Shown here: positions 46,333 to 58,607 of the stretch, in pieces
Layout: each line of letters begins with the position of its first letter
How positions within the stretch are numbered: the stretch's first letter is position 1
Source: Cricetomys ansorgei
Lineage: Eukaryota > Chordata > Mammalia > Rodentia > Nesomyidae
Assembly (NCBI GenBank): GCA_026225945.1
Contig: JAMJFZ010003746.1
Span: 5,754,501-5,818,500 of the forward strand
Reading direction: 5' to 3'
Length of the DNA stretch: 64,000 nt
Notes under the pieces: generated by a model
Told to the model about the DNA's origin: nothing
The model's input: only the letters and a program-made list of their open reading frames with translations
Database searches by the model: none
Program-made: the position numbers and the translations under genes

Positions 46333-46412
46333 ATGTGTGTGTGTGTGTGTGTGTGTGTGTTGTGTGTGAGAGAGGGAGAGAGAGACAGAGAGAGAGAGAG
46401 AGAGACAGAGAG
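46333..46412. repeat. (TG)n(GA)n compound microsatellite, unit 2
   Basis: Shorter version of 17185-17272. Confidence 0.85.
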
Positions 46413-46951
46413 TGGGAGGAAGGAGGGAAAAATTCACTAAGTGTTTGAACAAGCCAAAGGAAAATATTTTGTGTTTACTTAAAAATATATAATGTGTTAT
46501 AATATATATATATATAATGCACACATATAAAATGTAATCCATTACATATATGTATGCACACACACATCAACATTTGTAGGCATATTGGGTATGGTTAAAT
46601 TCTATAAAATCTGTAACAAAAGAGTTATGTTAAAACTCATAGCACCACAGTTGATAGTTAAAAATCTATGCACAGGTGATCTTAAAGGAACCATGTGATG
46701 TGACACTATTTAGGAATGTAAGCAACATGTGGCTCTCTACTGCCTTAGTATCCTTCATCAGGATGGCGGCAGCCACGTGGCTGACAGCTGTCTTTGCTAG
46801 GATTGGAAAGAATGGGTTTTGCCATGTGACTTGACCTCCATCCTGATTAAAACTGACCACATGATATAAGCTAACCAAGGAGAAAATAACTCCTCTTAGC
46901 TATAAACCTCAAACCAGATGACTCCTCCAGCATATCTTTCTTTTCTTTTAA

Positions 46952-47092
46952 TTCTTTTTTGGTTTCTATTTTTACTCTGGCTGTCCAGGAAATCACTCTG
47001 TAGCCCAGGTTGTCCTCAAACTCAGAAAGATCTGCCTGCCAGCACTGCCTCCCCAGTGCTGGGATTAAAGGCATGTGCCACCATGCCCGTTT
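46952..47092 (-). repeat. B1 SINE, unit 2
   Basis: Duplicate of 17810-17950. Confidence 0.85.
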
Positions 47093-47501
47093 CCTCTGGC
47101 ATTTTCTATCACAGGACAGGCTGCACATTTGTTTATAACTTGTCTGTTCTCCATAAGGCTGCTCTTAAAGTTCCACTTCTTTTTCCAGAGTGTCCCTAAA
47201 ATTAGGTCCAATTTTAAACATCTAGAGAAGAAATCCCTGACTCCCCAGGCAGAAGTCGTAGTTTTCTATGACTAGAAGAAGGTTTTCTAGAAGTTTTTCT
47301 AAGCCTTCAAGATGTGTAGTAGTTAGCCACTGTGTGGGTTCAGCAAGGAAGAGATGGAGTGATTCTCATATGTGTAATCCTGATAGAACTCAGAGACTCT
47401 CCAGGCTTAGCCAGACTATACTTTGACCCCTGTTGAGTGCATGACAACCCACTGAAAGACTTGTGTTATTTCTCTTCGTTTTTTGTTTGTTTGTTTGTTT
47501 T

Positions 47502-47687
47502 TTGTTTTTTGTTTTTGATACAGAACTCCTCTCTATGTTCCACTGATAGTACACGCAGGTCATTAGCAATCAAATATCCCCCACATAAATCCAACACCTG
47601 CAGATAATCCAAAACGCCACGACCTAGGGAGCCCCTCACCCAACAGTGCATAAAACAATTTTATACATAACTAAAACTTCCACAACA
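47502..47687 (-). repeat. LTR-like fragment (ERV), unit 2
   Basis: Duplicate of 18360-18545. Confidence 0.5.
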
Positions 47688-48031
47688 AAGATGTATCATG
47701 GGAGAGATGAAAAAGCCAGAAAGCAAAAATAACTGATGCTGGCTAAGGTCTTTCAGCTGTCCGTGGTCCAGGCATCCTTGCTTCACGAAGCCTGAGAACT
47801 TCAGGTCCCTGCTTCACATGTGGTTAGGTGTTCCCTGGGCTCAGGGCACCTGAGTCCTCAAAACCATCTCCACCACGTCTAAAGTGCCATCAAAAGGGAC
47901 ATTGGGCCACTCACTATTTGTTCTCATGTCCCTCACAGGGTAAGGACGTCAGGCCCAGACTGACATCCATACAACCACCCAGGTCTGGCTTTTGACTATT
48001 GAAGGGGCCTGGGTTCCCTTGACCCCACCAT

Positions 48032-49202
48032 TGCCATCTCCTGCAGGAGCCTGAGGTAGTTATCACACTATCTGGGAATTCTTCCTTCCTCCTGAACACT
48101 GGAGCCACTTACTTGGTTCTGGTGGAGTTTTGGGGCTCCACTTCTCCTTTTGTCCCCCTATTGTCAGAGAAGGGGGACATCCTTACCAGCCTCATCAAAC
48201 CCCACCACTTAGCTGTATCTTTAGAGGCATTCCACTTACCCACTCCTTCCTAGTGGTACCAACTGTCCAATGCCCTAGCTGGGAAGGGACCTCCTGGCCA
48301 AGGTGGGAGCTTCTATTTCTTTTGCTCCCCTAAATCTGTTTGACCCCAGGCATGCTAGCAACTGGCTTCCTCCTTCTACCCATAATCACACAGTGTGATA
48401 CACCCTTGGCCTTACTGGTCTCCCACGTGTCCTCAGGTATAAGAACTCAAAGGCTCTCTATAACCAAGCATCATCCCCCTCTGATAATTCAACTACAAAA
48501 CCCTCCCAATTCTGTCAGCCAGGCTCAATACCCACCCTCTCTCCAAAGTATCAGGAGGCTTAAGCCTCTTATCTCTGACTACTTAAGAAAGAATTTTCTA
48601 GCTCCACTTCATCCCCCTTTAGTAACCCCATAATCACAGTTTAAAAAAAAAACCTAATGGAAGCTTCTGCTTGTTCAGGATCTCCAACTTTACCAACTTG
48701 GTAGTGGTTCCCCTAAACCCCTAGGACACAACCCTATACTCTACTCTCTCCCATCCCCTCAGAGACCTCTCATTTCTGTCCTAGACTTCAAGGATGCATT
48801 CTTGATTTCCTTTCTATTCCTCTCAACTCCCAGTCACAAAATACTTTGCCTTTACTTGAAATGACCTGGACACTCACCTTTCTACCCAACTCACTTGGAC
48901 CACCCTAACCCAGGGGATCCGGGACAGGTCACATCGATCCAGCCAGCCTCTGGCACCTGACCTTCTCTCTTGTCTCTTCCTAAATCCAAGCTTTTCCCAT
49001 ACATAGATGATCTTCTCCTTTGTAGTCCTTCCCTGCAAATTAGCCAGGCTGACAAACCCACCTGATAAAAGTTAATCCTCCCTTTGCTCCCTCTGCATAC
49101 TTATCAGAAAAAAATTAGACCATCCTGTCCAGGGATGGGCCCCATGTCTGTGCACTCTGGGCACAGTGAACTTTTATATCTGATTCAAAGAAGTTAACCC
49201 AC
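48032..49202 (+). mobile_element. Decayed class I endogenous retrovirus pol remnant, unit 2
   Basis: Duplicate of 18890-20060 with the same stops and the same Asn in the protease motif. The damage therefore predates the duplication. Confidence 0.6.
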
Positions 49203-49337
49203 AGGTTCTCTATTATTGTTTTCTCTCCTTACCACCTGTCCCACCATCTAACATACAACAGTCTCCAAACCCTACCCCCTTCCTGAGTTCTCGCTCCAAG
49301 TAGCATTGGTAGAGGACACCACTCTTCCCTTGCAGCT

Positions 49338-49790
49338 ATGCCCGCTGCTCAACTTTTCAAACTGACTCAGGTTTCTGATCTGACTCCTGAAGACTGTGAA
49401 GATCATTTGTTCCTTCTGGCTTCTTCCATCTGTCATATTTGGTTTAAATTCTATAGCTACTTCTTCCCTTCATCAACCTTATGGATCCAGGAGCCTGCTA
49501 CATGCTCATGGGAAACTCTAGTTACCGAGAGACTCCTCTCTCTTGTCAGAAGCCTCACAGTTTCTCTATGTCCTCCTGGCCTTCTCTCTTGCCTCTCAGT
49601 TCTACTTGGAGCTTATCGAAACTTCCTCCAGCAGAGTTCATTTTGTGACCATTCCTCTTTTCCTCCATGGACTCAGATTTTATTAGAGCATTGCTCTACT
49701 CCTACAAACAGCTTGACCTCATCTCAATGGCCAAAAATGGCATTCTTGGTTTTCCATGGTGGCAAATTCTGCCTCTGTACAAATAAATGA
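49338..49790 (+). other. 150-codon open stretch in ERV sequence, unit 2
   Basis: Copy of 20196-20648; same caveats. Confidence 0.25.
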
Positions 49791-50668
49791 TTTGAAAATC
49801 TTTTGTATCTAAACTTGCTCTCTCCTATTTCTTCATATCTTCACCTCTCTGGACTAGCTCTTACACATGGATGCTTAACATGTAAACGTCATTAAACCCT
49901 CTAGCCAAGAAGCCACCTGAATACGGTCAGAAAATCGTTTTATAAGAGGCTGCCAAAGGCAGATCCAGGTCCTCAGTGCACCCTTATCCATCTGTTCTTC
50001 CCTTAGGCTTACCTACTTTGCCTATTTTCTCTATTGTCTATGATAATTCCTGTACTGAAAGCAAACTAATAAAAGCAGGACTAATAAAAGACAGGATTTA
50101 AAAAGAATGCTTTTTTAACTAGGTATCAAAGCCGAACATTCATGTCCTCATACACAAGAAGGCATATTGTTTTGTGTTTGTAGGGGAATTTTGTAATGTA
50201 AGAGTCACCCAGGTGGTAGTTTTAAAGATATGGAGGTCTCATGGGGAGGAACGGAGACTTGGCAAATGTGTGGCAGGGCCGAAGATCCTAAATAGAGCCC
50301 AGAAGAGGCTATTGGTAAAAATGAAGCCCAGTTAAGGAGCATCTAGGAAAGTATTTTAACACATGTACATGTGAGTTCTGAATATAATTTAAGGTAGTGA
50401 AAAATGTTTCAGATTCCCTCTCCTGTCGCAGTTAGCTACCCTGTTTTCCACCTCAATTTCAGGAGAGAGAAAAAAGTATTGATAGAAAGAAAGAAATCTT
50501 CACTGACCTTGTAGGTGGTGTTGATAGAGGAGAGAAAGGAAGAAATAGTCAGCCAATTTAGACTGTCTGAAGATTGTAGAACAGGAGCTGATAGTGAGTG
50601 AGATGCAAGTCCAGTGCACTATCCTTGAGCCCAATTTCTCCAACTGATGTTCTTCTAAGCAATAACCA

Positions 50669-50748
50669 ACAAACCAACCCACAAACAAACAACCAAACAT
50701 GAATCAGCAACAAACCAAACAACTAAGCACCCAACCAACCAACCAACC
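50669..50748. repeat. (AACC/AAAC)n simple repeat, unit 2
   Basis: Copy of 21527-21606. Confidence 0.7.
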
Positions 50749-52011
50749 ATGGCTCTCAGGGCTTCAACCCTTATATACTCTAAGAAAAAGTTCCCAGAAA
50801 TCTAAGCAGCACAGAATCATAAGGACAAGCTACATGTGGCAAAACAGCTGTATGTAACCAAATTATAGCTAACAGCACAAACAGTCCAAATCAAACTTGC
50901 AGTCATCTAACACACCTAGAATGGGAACAAAAACATCATCCAAACACCATTTTGTGTTTTTAAAGAAACCAAAATAACAAGATTTTATCCAACTGTCCTG
51001 CTACACTCCCCCTCTATGCTATTGTTATTCTCTGATTTCAAAGGTTCAGAGTTTTAACATTGGTCAATGGAGTTCTCGCAATCTGATAAAGCACTGAATA
51101 CTATTATCAATCACAAGCTCAAGATGTTAAATCTCCTTAGGTTGTCTTCTGAGTATAGTCTTAAAGGTACTTTCCTCATGTTAAAACCATCTGGGTCCAA
51201 TTTATATATCCAGCTCTCTGGACAGAGTAAAAATGTTTTTTGTATATCCCATGTGTTTTAAACCCCAAACCATAGCTTTTTCAATGACTCAAAGGCATGA
51301 GTCTACTCAAGCTTTTTGGCTGACACCTGTTTGCTGCTTTTTCTTTTCAGCAATGTAGATTTCAGTACAGATTACCTACAATGGTAATGCTATTATATCT
51401 AAAAACATGATCTCTTCTTGTAAACAAACATTCATGCAAGTTTCAGGGAGTCCCAGAGCTGTAAGACTTGAATACACCTCTCTCTGGTCAAACAGTCTCC
51501 AGAGAAGCAGAGCCCAAGTTTTCCCACCTGCCTATTCCTGAGGGTGTGATCTATCCATCACTCCCCTTGTCTTGGGCCTCTTCCCTTCCCCTAACTACCA
51601 GGACTATAGGCCTGAAAGTTCCAAATATACTATTTTCCTTTAAGCTCCCAAACTTTAACTTCTGTCCTTAGTCTATATATGTTTCAGGTTATTTCCTCTC
51701 AGCTGACAGATGTCACCCAGGAATCAGCTGCAGACTTCAAACCACTTCAAATGGCTGCAAGCCCTGGGCTGGCTGAAAGCTGATGAAAACTAGTCCAGTC
51801 GATGTCATTGCTCCCTGTCTCTTTAGCTGAGTCAGATAACAAGACACTTCTGACAGATACCCCAAAGACTCAATGTCCTCTGATTGGGGAAGTTCAAGTT
51901 TGATCCATGAACCTCGACACTTCACTTCGCAGGAAGTAGTGTATTTATAATGTCAACTCCTTTATTGATCCTTGTTTTTTATCAATAGTAAACAAAAAAT
52001 GCTGGAATATA

Positions 52012-52231
52012 AGCACCTTGAGAAATAAGCAGCTAGGCCTCTCCTTACCCAGACTATTCTAAACTGCCATATCAAACATTCCTAGCCCCTTGAGGCAGGA
52101 AAGTTGCCAACCCTATGGAAAAAACCCAAGATCAGGCCACAAAATCCTACCAATCTCTGAACTATCCCTAAGTTCACGTCACAGAATCACACCAATCCCA
52201 GGACACCTTGGAAAGCTCTGCCCACTTCAAA

Positions 52232-52304
<73 letters not shown>

Positions 52305-52546
52305 GCTTGCTCCCAAGTCAGCTTTTTGCTGTTTCTCTCCCAAGCAGAGGCTTCCACAACCACCCCTTCTGTTTTCCCAATTAATCTATTGTGTGAGGTT
52401 TGCTTGGAGTGTGACTGTGCTATTCCATGACTCACAACTGCCAGGATAGCTTTCCATCAGAGCTGTAACACGATACGGAACTGTATCGTGACCACAAGTA
52501 GTTTAACAACATTGTCTATCACCTAATAAAGTTGCTTGCTTGTTTT
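52012..52546 (+). repeat. ERV LTR-like 3' end, unit 2
   Basis: Copy of 22870-23400; AT run 4 bases longer and a longer poly-T after it. Confidence 0.4.
52234..52299. repeat. (AT)n microsatellite, unit 2
   Basis: Pure AT run of about 66 bases at the same place. Confidence 0.95.
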
Positions 52547-54075
52547 TTTTTTTTTTTTTTGGTGTGGTATTGAACATTTAAAATGTTCTCAAGCAAACAG
52601 ACACACAGGGTGATATTGCTACGTGTTGTCACTTTGATCCTCAGAACTTATTCATATTTTATCTGGCATTTGTGCCTAGCAGGGTTAAAAGGAGAATTAG
52701 GAGTGGCTCAGGGGAGGGAAGACCATGAACTGGGAAGGTTACGGTAGAGGAGAAGATGAGAATAATCAGGATGGACCTTGAAATGTGTAAAAGGTACTTG
52801 TGATACTGAGGGAGCCTGGAGGCCAGCATGCTCTTTGGTATGCTAGTAGGTACCACAGATAGCCATTTGTCCCTTCTGCCTTTTGGAATTTGGGGAAATG
52901 GACTTTCCTTAGAAACCGACACTTGCTTTGTTTCTATCTGAGTTCATCAGCATGTCCTCATGTCTCCCAATACCTGCACTACAGAGAATGTCCACGAACT
53001 TGATCCCAATGTGTGTCAGGAACTGTGGGTGCTGGGAGGCTGATGTGGGCCAGTTAGAGGTGGCTGACCTTGGACTGGGTGACCTACACCAGCAGCAAGG
53101 TTAAGAGTGATGATAGTCAACTTCTAGTGGCACCTCCAGTGATTCTCGATGTCCCACCTTGGTGCCTCCCACATCAGGGACAGCCTCTGCCCTGAGGAAC
53201 TCACATGTCCCATGGAAAGCTCTATTTACTTAACATTTTGGAAGCCTTTTCAACTTCTTATTATGAATATTTTGAAATGGAAGTTGACTCAATGTTATCA
53301 TCAATGCTCATATAGCTACCGCTTGTATTAATGACTGCTGATATCATATAATTTTATATTTGAATATATATTTGAATGTATACACACACGCATACATATA
53401 TACATGAGTTATTCGGTAGGCATTTGCAAACAGTTTGTTTACGTAACACTTCCCTCAATACTTGAGTATATATCATCTGGAATTGTTATTCCACAACAAA
53501 ATAATACCATCTCTCAAAATCTGACAGCTATTTTCTGAATTGCTGTGTGATCTTGTCTGTATTTCTGCAGTTGTCCCCAAGATGTTTCTTGTGCTCTTCT
53601 TGTAAGCCATGGTCAAAAACATTTTATTCACTAATTAAAGTTATCCTACAAGTTCAGGCCATGCCTCCACAAGACTGTCCTCATTTCAGACTCAAGCCAG
53701 AAGTTCAGGGATTCCCCGGGATGTCTTTCCCTACAGCCGTCTGTCTGCAGAGCTAGAGGATCCTATGAAATTTGCAGGATTTTTAAGTTGCCAGAATGAC
53801 CCACTGAGCTAATAATTCTGCTGTATTTAGGATTACAGTTTTATTATACCAAGACTAAAATAGAGACAAATAGTGTTACATCTAGAAGGGTCCCAATCTG
53901 AAAACTTGGATTGACCCCATGTGTGTATCTCTTTCTCACTGTGCTAACGAGTGTTAATATGCATATTAGTCTAACTGGGGGGTAGTCATGTCAAGTTGAG
54001 TGTTCAGAGATATATTGGGTTCATCATTTAGGCTCAAATGTTTGATTGATTGTTGCTTCAACCCATTCCCAGGAT

Positions 54076-54456
54076 CCTTGGGGGTGGGGTAAGCTGCCCC
54101 AGAGTCAACGACACAGACTCTGGGAGTCAGGCAAATGGCAAAAGCAGACTCATTTATTCCAGGAAGAGGAAGCCCCCTTTATACCTCCCGCCCAATGTCT
54201 CATTGGCTCCTGGACTGCGAGCTGCTGCTGCGGCTCTTCCACATTGACTAGTGTCTCATCACCCGATGTGATGTCATCAGTCTCTGGGCATGGCCAGGCA
54301 AGTCCTGGACTGGCTCTATGTGGAAGGACAGCCGCACATGAGCACTGTCTAGCAACAGGCCTTGTTCGTGCCCAGTGGCAGGTCTTGTTCCACTCTTGAA
54401 GAAGAGTGAACTCAGTCTTCAGCATCACATCCCTGCTGGGAACTTCTCATGACTCA
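54076..54456 (-). repeat. LTR-like element, unit 2
   Basis: Copy of 24930-25310 with several substitutions (for example gatatgatg to gatgtgatg). Confidence 0.5.
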
Positions 54457-56990
54457 AGGGCTCAACACTTCAATCACTTGCTCAGTGATTCTAACATGGT
54501 GAGCTCCCGGGATGAGTTATCTTTTTTAAGTATGAGAGAAGTATGAGCACCATAAAGCTTCATGGTCTACCCCAAAATAAATAGATTTTCCAATAGCTCC
54601 AGGAATTCCAAAGAATTATAATGACAACCTCCCAAGAACTGGGTAAAAGTCCAGAGAAAGTCTGTCCTTGACAGGGTAACTGTCAAATGTTACAAATGCA
54701 GATGTAAGTGAACAGAAAACAGGAAAACACCATCACCTTCTCAGAAACTCCCACACTCCTTCATGACAGATCCAGGCTGTACAGGGCACACATCCCACAC
54801 TAGAGCCATGTGATGCTAGAAAGAACGAGAGCACAAGTTTTAGTATTTAACATTTGTGTTGCAATGGTTTCTCTCTCCTGCACATGGGAATAATGCTCCG
54901 TTTTGAAATCGAATACCAAGAGTTTCTTGAGTGAATAACGTAGAGGGATCAGGAGCAGACGCTATGATGGATCCCAGTGCTTATGGAGTCCTCTGTTGGA
55001 GGATTATGTTTCCATGCCATTGACACGCTCTTTTATGGAGAGTGTATTTTTCGACCCCAACTGACAGGTTTTCTCAGGTGACTTTCATTGGACAATAGAA
55101 AGAGACTGAATCTGACTTCTCTAAATACAGGAGGCTATTGCATGCTCAGCTTACAAGGAGCTATGATTCTCTATGATCCTGTTTCCAAAATGATAAATGT
55201 GGACAGAGGCTGAACAGAATTACAATGAACCATAGCCAGACCCTTAGGACATTTGCAAATGAGAACGATTGGCTGTGGCAAGCCACTTGGACACTGGAAT
55301 TGTCTGGGACTCATCCTAGTGTATGTGTGATATGATAATGTTAGAAATATATGTTGCTGAGAGGGAAAAACCCCTGAGCATCTGTGATTGGGGTAAAGTC
55401 GTGTGCCTGCATGTTTATGAACATGGGATCACTTGTTAGGATTGATAATCTCACAGGACTTTGTATTCTCTGGCAGTCTTGCTTCCCTTCCATTCAGTGC
55501 CTAATCCACTTCATCACTTACTGGATGAAGGATGCTGAGGGCAGGCACGGCAGGTGCCTGGGGTATGGTGGGGTGTGGGGCAAGAATAGTCGGCACAAGG
55601 GGTGAAAGTTGTTGTTAACTTTCATGTAACTGTGCAGAGGGATGAATTGACAGCAGAACTGGAGCCCAAGCTGTGTTGGGAGTGTCGGCATGCTGGTGAG
55701 AAGGTGTCTGGATTGGGGAGCAGCAGCCTGGTGTGAGAAGTCAGAGTCTGAGAGGTGAGGAGTGCACCAATGTCTGAGAGTGAGTAGGTGCCGAGAGTGT
55801 GCTCAAGCTTGGCAAGAAAAGTGTCTACACATGAGGCCACTTTCTGAGGGGTTTCTGAACCCCAAATAGTCAAGGAAATGGTCCTGATGGAGGACTTGAG
55901 CATTTGGAAGAGTGAGTAGGAACACCTATCACAATGTTGGCTCCATAGAGGGAGCCAGAGACCCAGAATGTTGAAAGGAGCTTCCTTGCAGAGGTCAGGC
56001 CACAAGCCTGAGGAAGGAGGCTTTCCGCAGCCAGGGTGTCAGAACTTCAGCCAGGTGTCTGGCCCTGGGAAATAACTTCCAGCTAAAGAGAGGAAGGCGT
56101 CAGTGCAGGAGACCCAGGCCTGACCTAATGGTTGGAGCCCATCCTGCAGAGGCACACTTCCTAGTGAAGGATAGGTTACACTGTGGGATGGGGACGGGTG
56201 GCACCCATGAGGTTATCAAGGAAGAGCTTCAGGTATAAATAAGGAACACACATGTTTTACCCATGGAAACAAACTTTGGAAATAAAATGAAACTCATGGC
56301 ATTACATTAAAGTCAGAGATAATGGTATGACCCTACGGTTTTCACTATGTTTGGGTACAAAAGTAAGAGAAAACCTAGAAATACAAAACGTGTGTGTATT
56401 TGTGATTCTGTACCCATGTACTTGTTTGCTCATTATGTGTAGGTGTATTGGAGTAGCTGGAACATATTCCAACAAGAGAAATATTCAGTAGAACTGAAGG
56501 CTGAGCATGTGAGCATGAGCTGGAAGATGTCTGGGTCAGGGACTCAAATGACCCCATCCTCAGTAAGTAATCTAAGATTCCCCTCTCACACACTGCGATC
56601 AATGGATTCTCTGAACTGCCCAACTGTTCAAGTCAGTCCTGTAAAGCCTGGAGCTTGTGCTGAGGAGTGTGGGTGGGGTGGAGGGTAGGGTATTAAGGGA
56701 AGAGAGTCATGTGATGTGAGACCTCCTCCTCCCACACACCTCCTCCCCCTGCTAAGCAGAGCTGTTTCAGGATGTGGGCAGTAGCAAAGTGAGTGGAGAG
56801 TCCCCATGAGGTCAGCTGTGAATTGCAGTGGGAGGCAGAGCTCTCAGAGGGGCAGCCTCAGAAGGAGCAGGATGTGAGCTCTGCCTTCCCCACCCTGGAG
56901 GCCGCGGAGTGGAATGGGGAGCCCACATACGATTCAGGGGCCAATGGTCCTCTAGGGTATGGTATCAGAACTTACCTGTTGAGTCAAAAT

Positions 56991-57421
56991 CGATGCCATG
57001 TCTTAGGTGTTTGCTCATGTTGTCTGGTTGCCAGAAAACATGTTTGCATGTGGAAGTGCACGAGCTTTCCGTTTGCTTCAGGTTCTTAGAACAGACTTCT
57101 CTAAAGGCGGGGTTCCTCTTTTCTCCTCCTCCTATTTCTTTCCTTCCTCTCTGAGTTCCCACTTTATAGTATTTGCATATCCCTGCTGAGTAGGTTTGAG
57201 GGCTCTGACTATAGTTTTCTTGTTTTAAGAGTTTGGCCCTCTGTAAGCGGCCTGAGTGATTCCCTGCTGTGGTATCTCACTCTCATGTGGCATATCCTGG
57301 TGGGACACGCCTCTCCTCATACAACTGTGTGAGATGACAACTTATCATCCTGTTTGGGTCTCACACATCACGAGTTTTAGGGAGGAGGCCAGGTGCGTTT
57401 TGGGAAGGAGCCGGTGTTGAT
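56991..57421 (+). promoter_or_regulatory. Presumed 5' flank/5' UTR of gene C
   Basis: Nearly identical to the gene B flank, with the octamer ATTTGCAT at 57171-57178. One visible change is tcgtcctg to tcatcctg. Confidence 0.35.
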
Positions 57422-57503
57422 ATGGCTTCAGAAATCACTTATGCAGAAGTGAGGTTCAAGAATGAATCCAACTCCTCAGGCAGCTACTCAGATTCTCCAG
57501 CAG
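57422..57503 (+). CDS. Gene C exon 1: cytoplasmic tail with ITIM
   Basis: 82 nt, donor gtaaaa at 57504. It matches exon 1 of gene B except for one base near its end, which changes residue 27 from Glu to Ala. Confidence 0.9.
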
Positions 57504-58572
57504 GTAAAAAACAAATGTTTCTGGACTTAATGTTGGTGGGAGGATAAGAAAGGGTTATTAAAAAACTTCCGGTGATTGATTCCCTGAGAGCTCATGTCTA
57601 GGGTTTTACTGAAGTCCCAGGTGATTGAATTGCTTGTAGATTGCCTGATGGGCTACAGCGGTGTGTAGTGAGAAAGGAAAGCTCTCTTGGCATGGCTTTT
57701 CATCTTGGCATTTACAGAAACTGTACCTTGTATCTTGCTGCATTTGCTGCTACATATAAATGAACATACATGGAAATACCTTCTCTGAAAATGAAATCAC
57801 AGTGGTTAATATTAAAATTTCCCTTCTATTCTTGTTTTCAATTTTTAATTTTAACCCTTATTTATTTTATGTTTATTGGTGTTTTCATGTTCATGGTGTT
57901 TCCAGCCATGAAATGACAACTGCAGACTAACCTTATGCTAAAGAAGCATAATGTGATTTGAAATATTTCTCTCTCTTTTTTATTTCTCCCTCTCTCTCTC
58001 TTTTGAATTTTTTTCCAAGACACATTTTTTTCTGTTGTAACTCTGGCTGTTCTGGAACTCAGTCTGTAGACCAGGCTGTCCTTGTCTACACAGAGATCCA
58101 CCCGCCTCTGCCTCCAACGTGCGGGGATTAAAGGCATGCGCCACCTTGTCCATCCAGAAATATTCATCTCCTATTGCATATGTGTATTTAATGTTCAGAC
58201 ACCTGGAAGTTGTTTAATTAAATCATGCTGCAACTATAGTAAAGAACACCAAGGAAGAATTTACAGTGACACGAAAATGTATTTACCACACTGTGTAAAA
58301 TGACAGTCATAGACCAGACAGCAGTGTTTATGTTGTGTCACCATGTGGAAAAACATACTATGTGCACAAACATTCTAAACTGTGCTGCAAAGGCCTGGTG
58401 TGTTGTAATCCCAGCCCTCCAGAAGCAGAGGCAGGAAGCTGACTGTGGATTTGAGGCCAGTAGGGGCTATATAATAAATTCCAGACCATCCAGGACTCTA
58501 TAGTGAGACTCTATCTTGTTACTCCTCTGACCACCAAAAATATCTGCTGAAATTATATGATCAAAGCATTTC

Positions 58573-58607
<35 letters not shown>

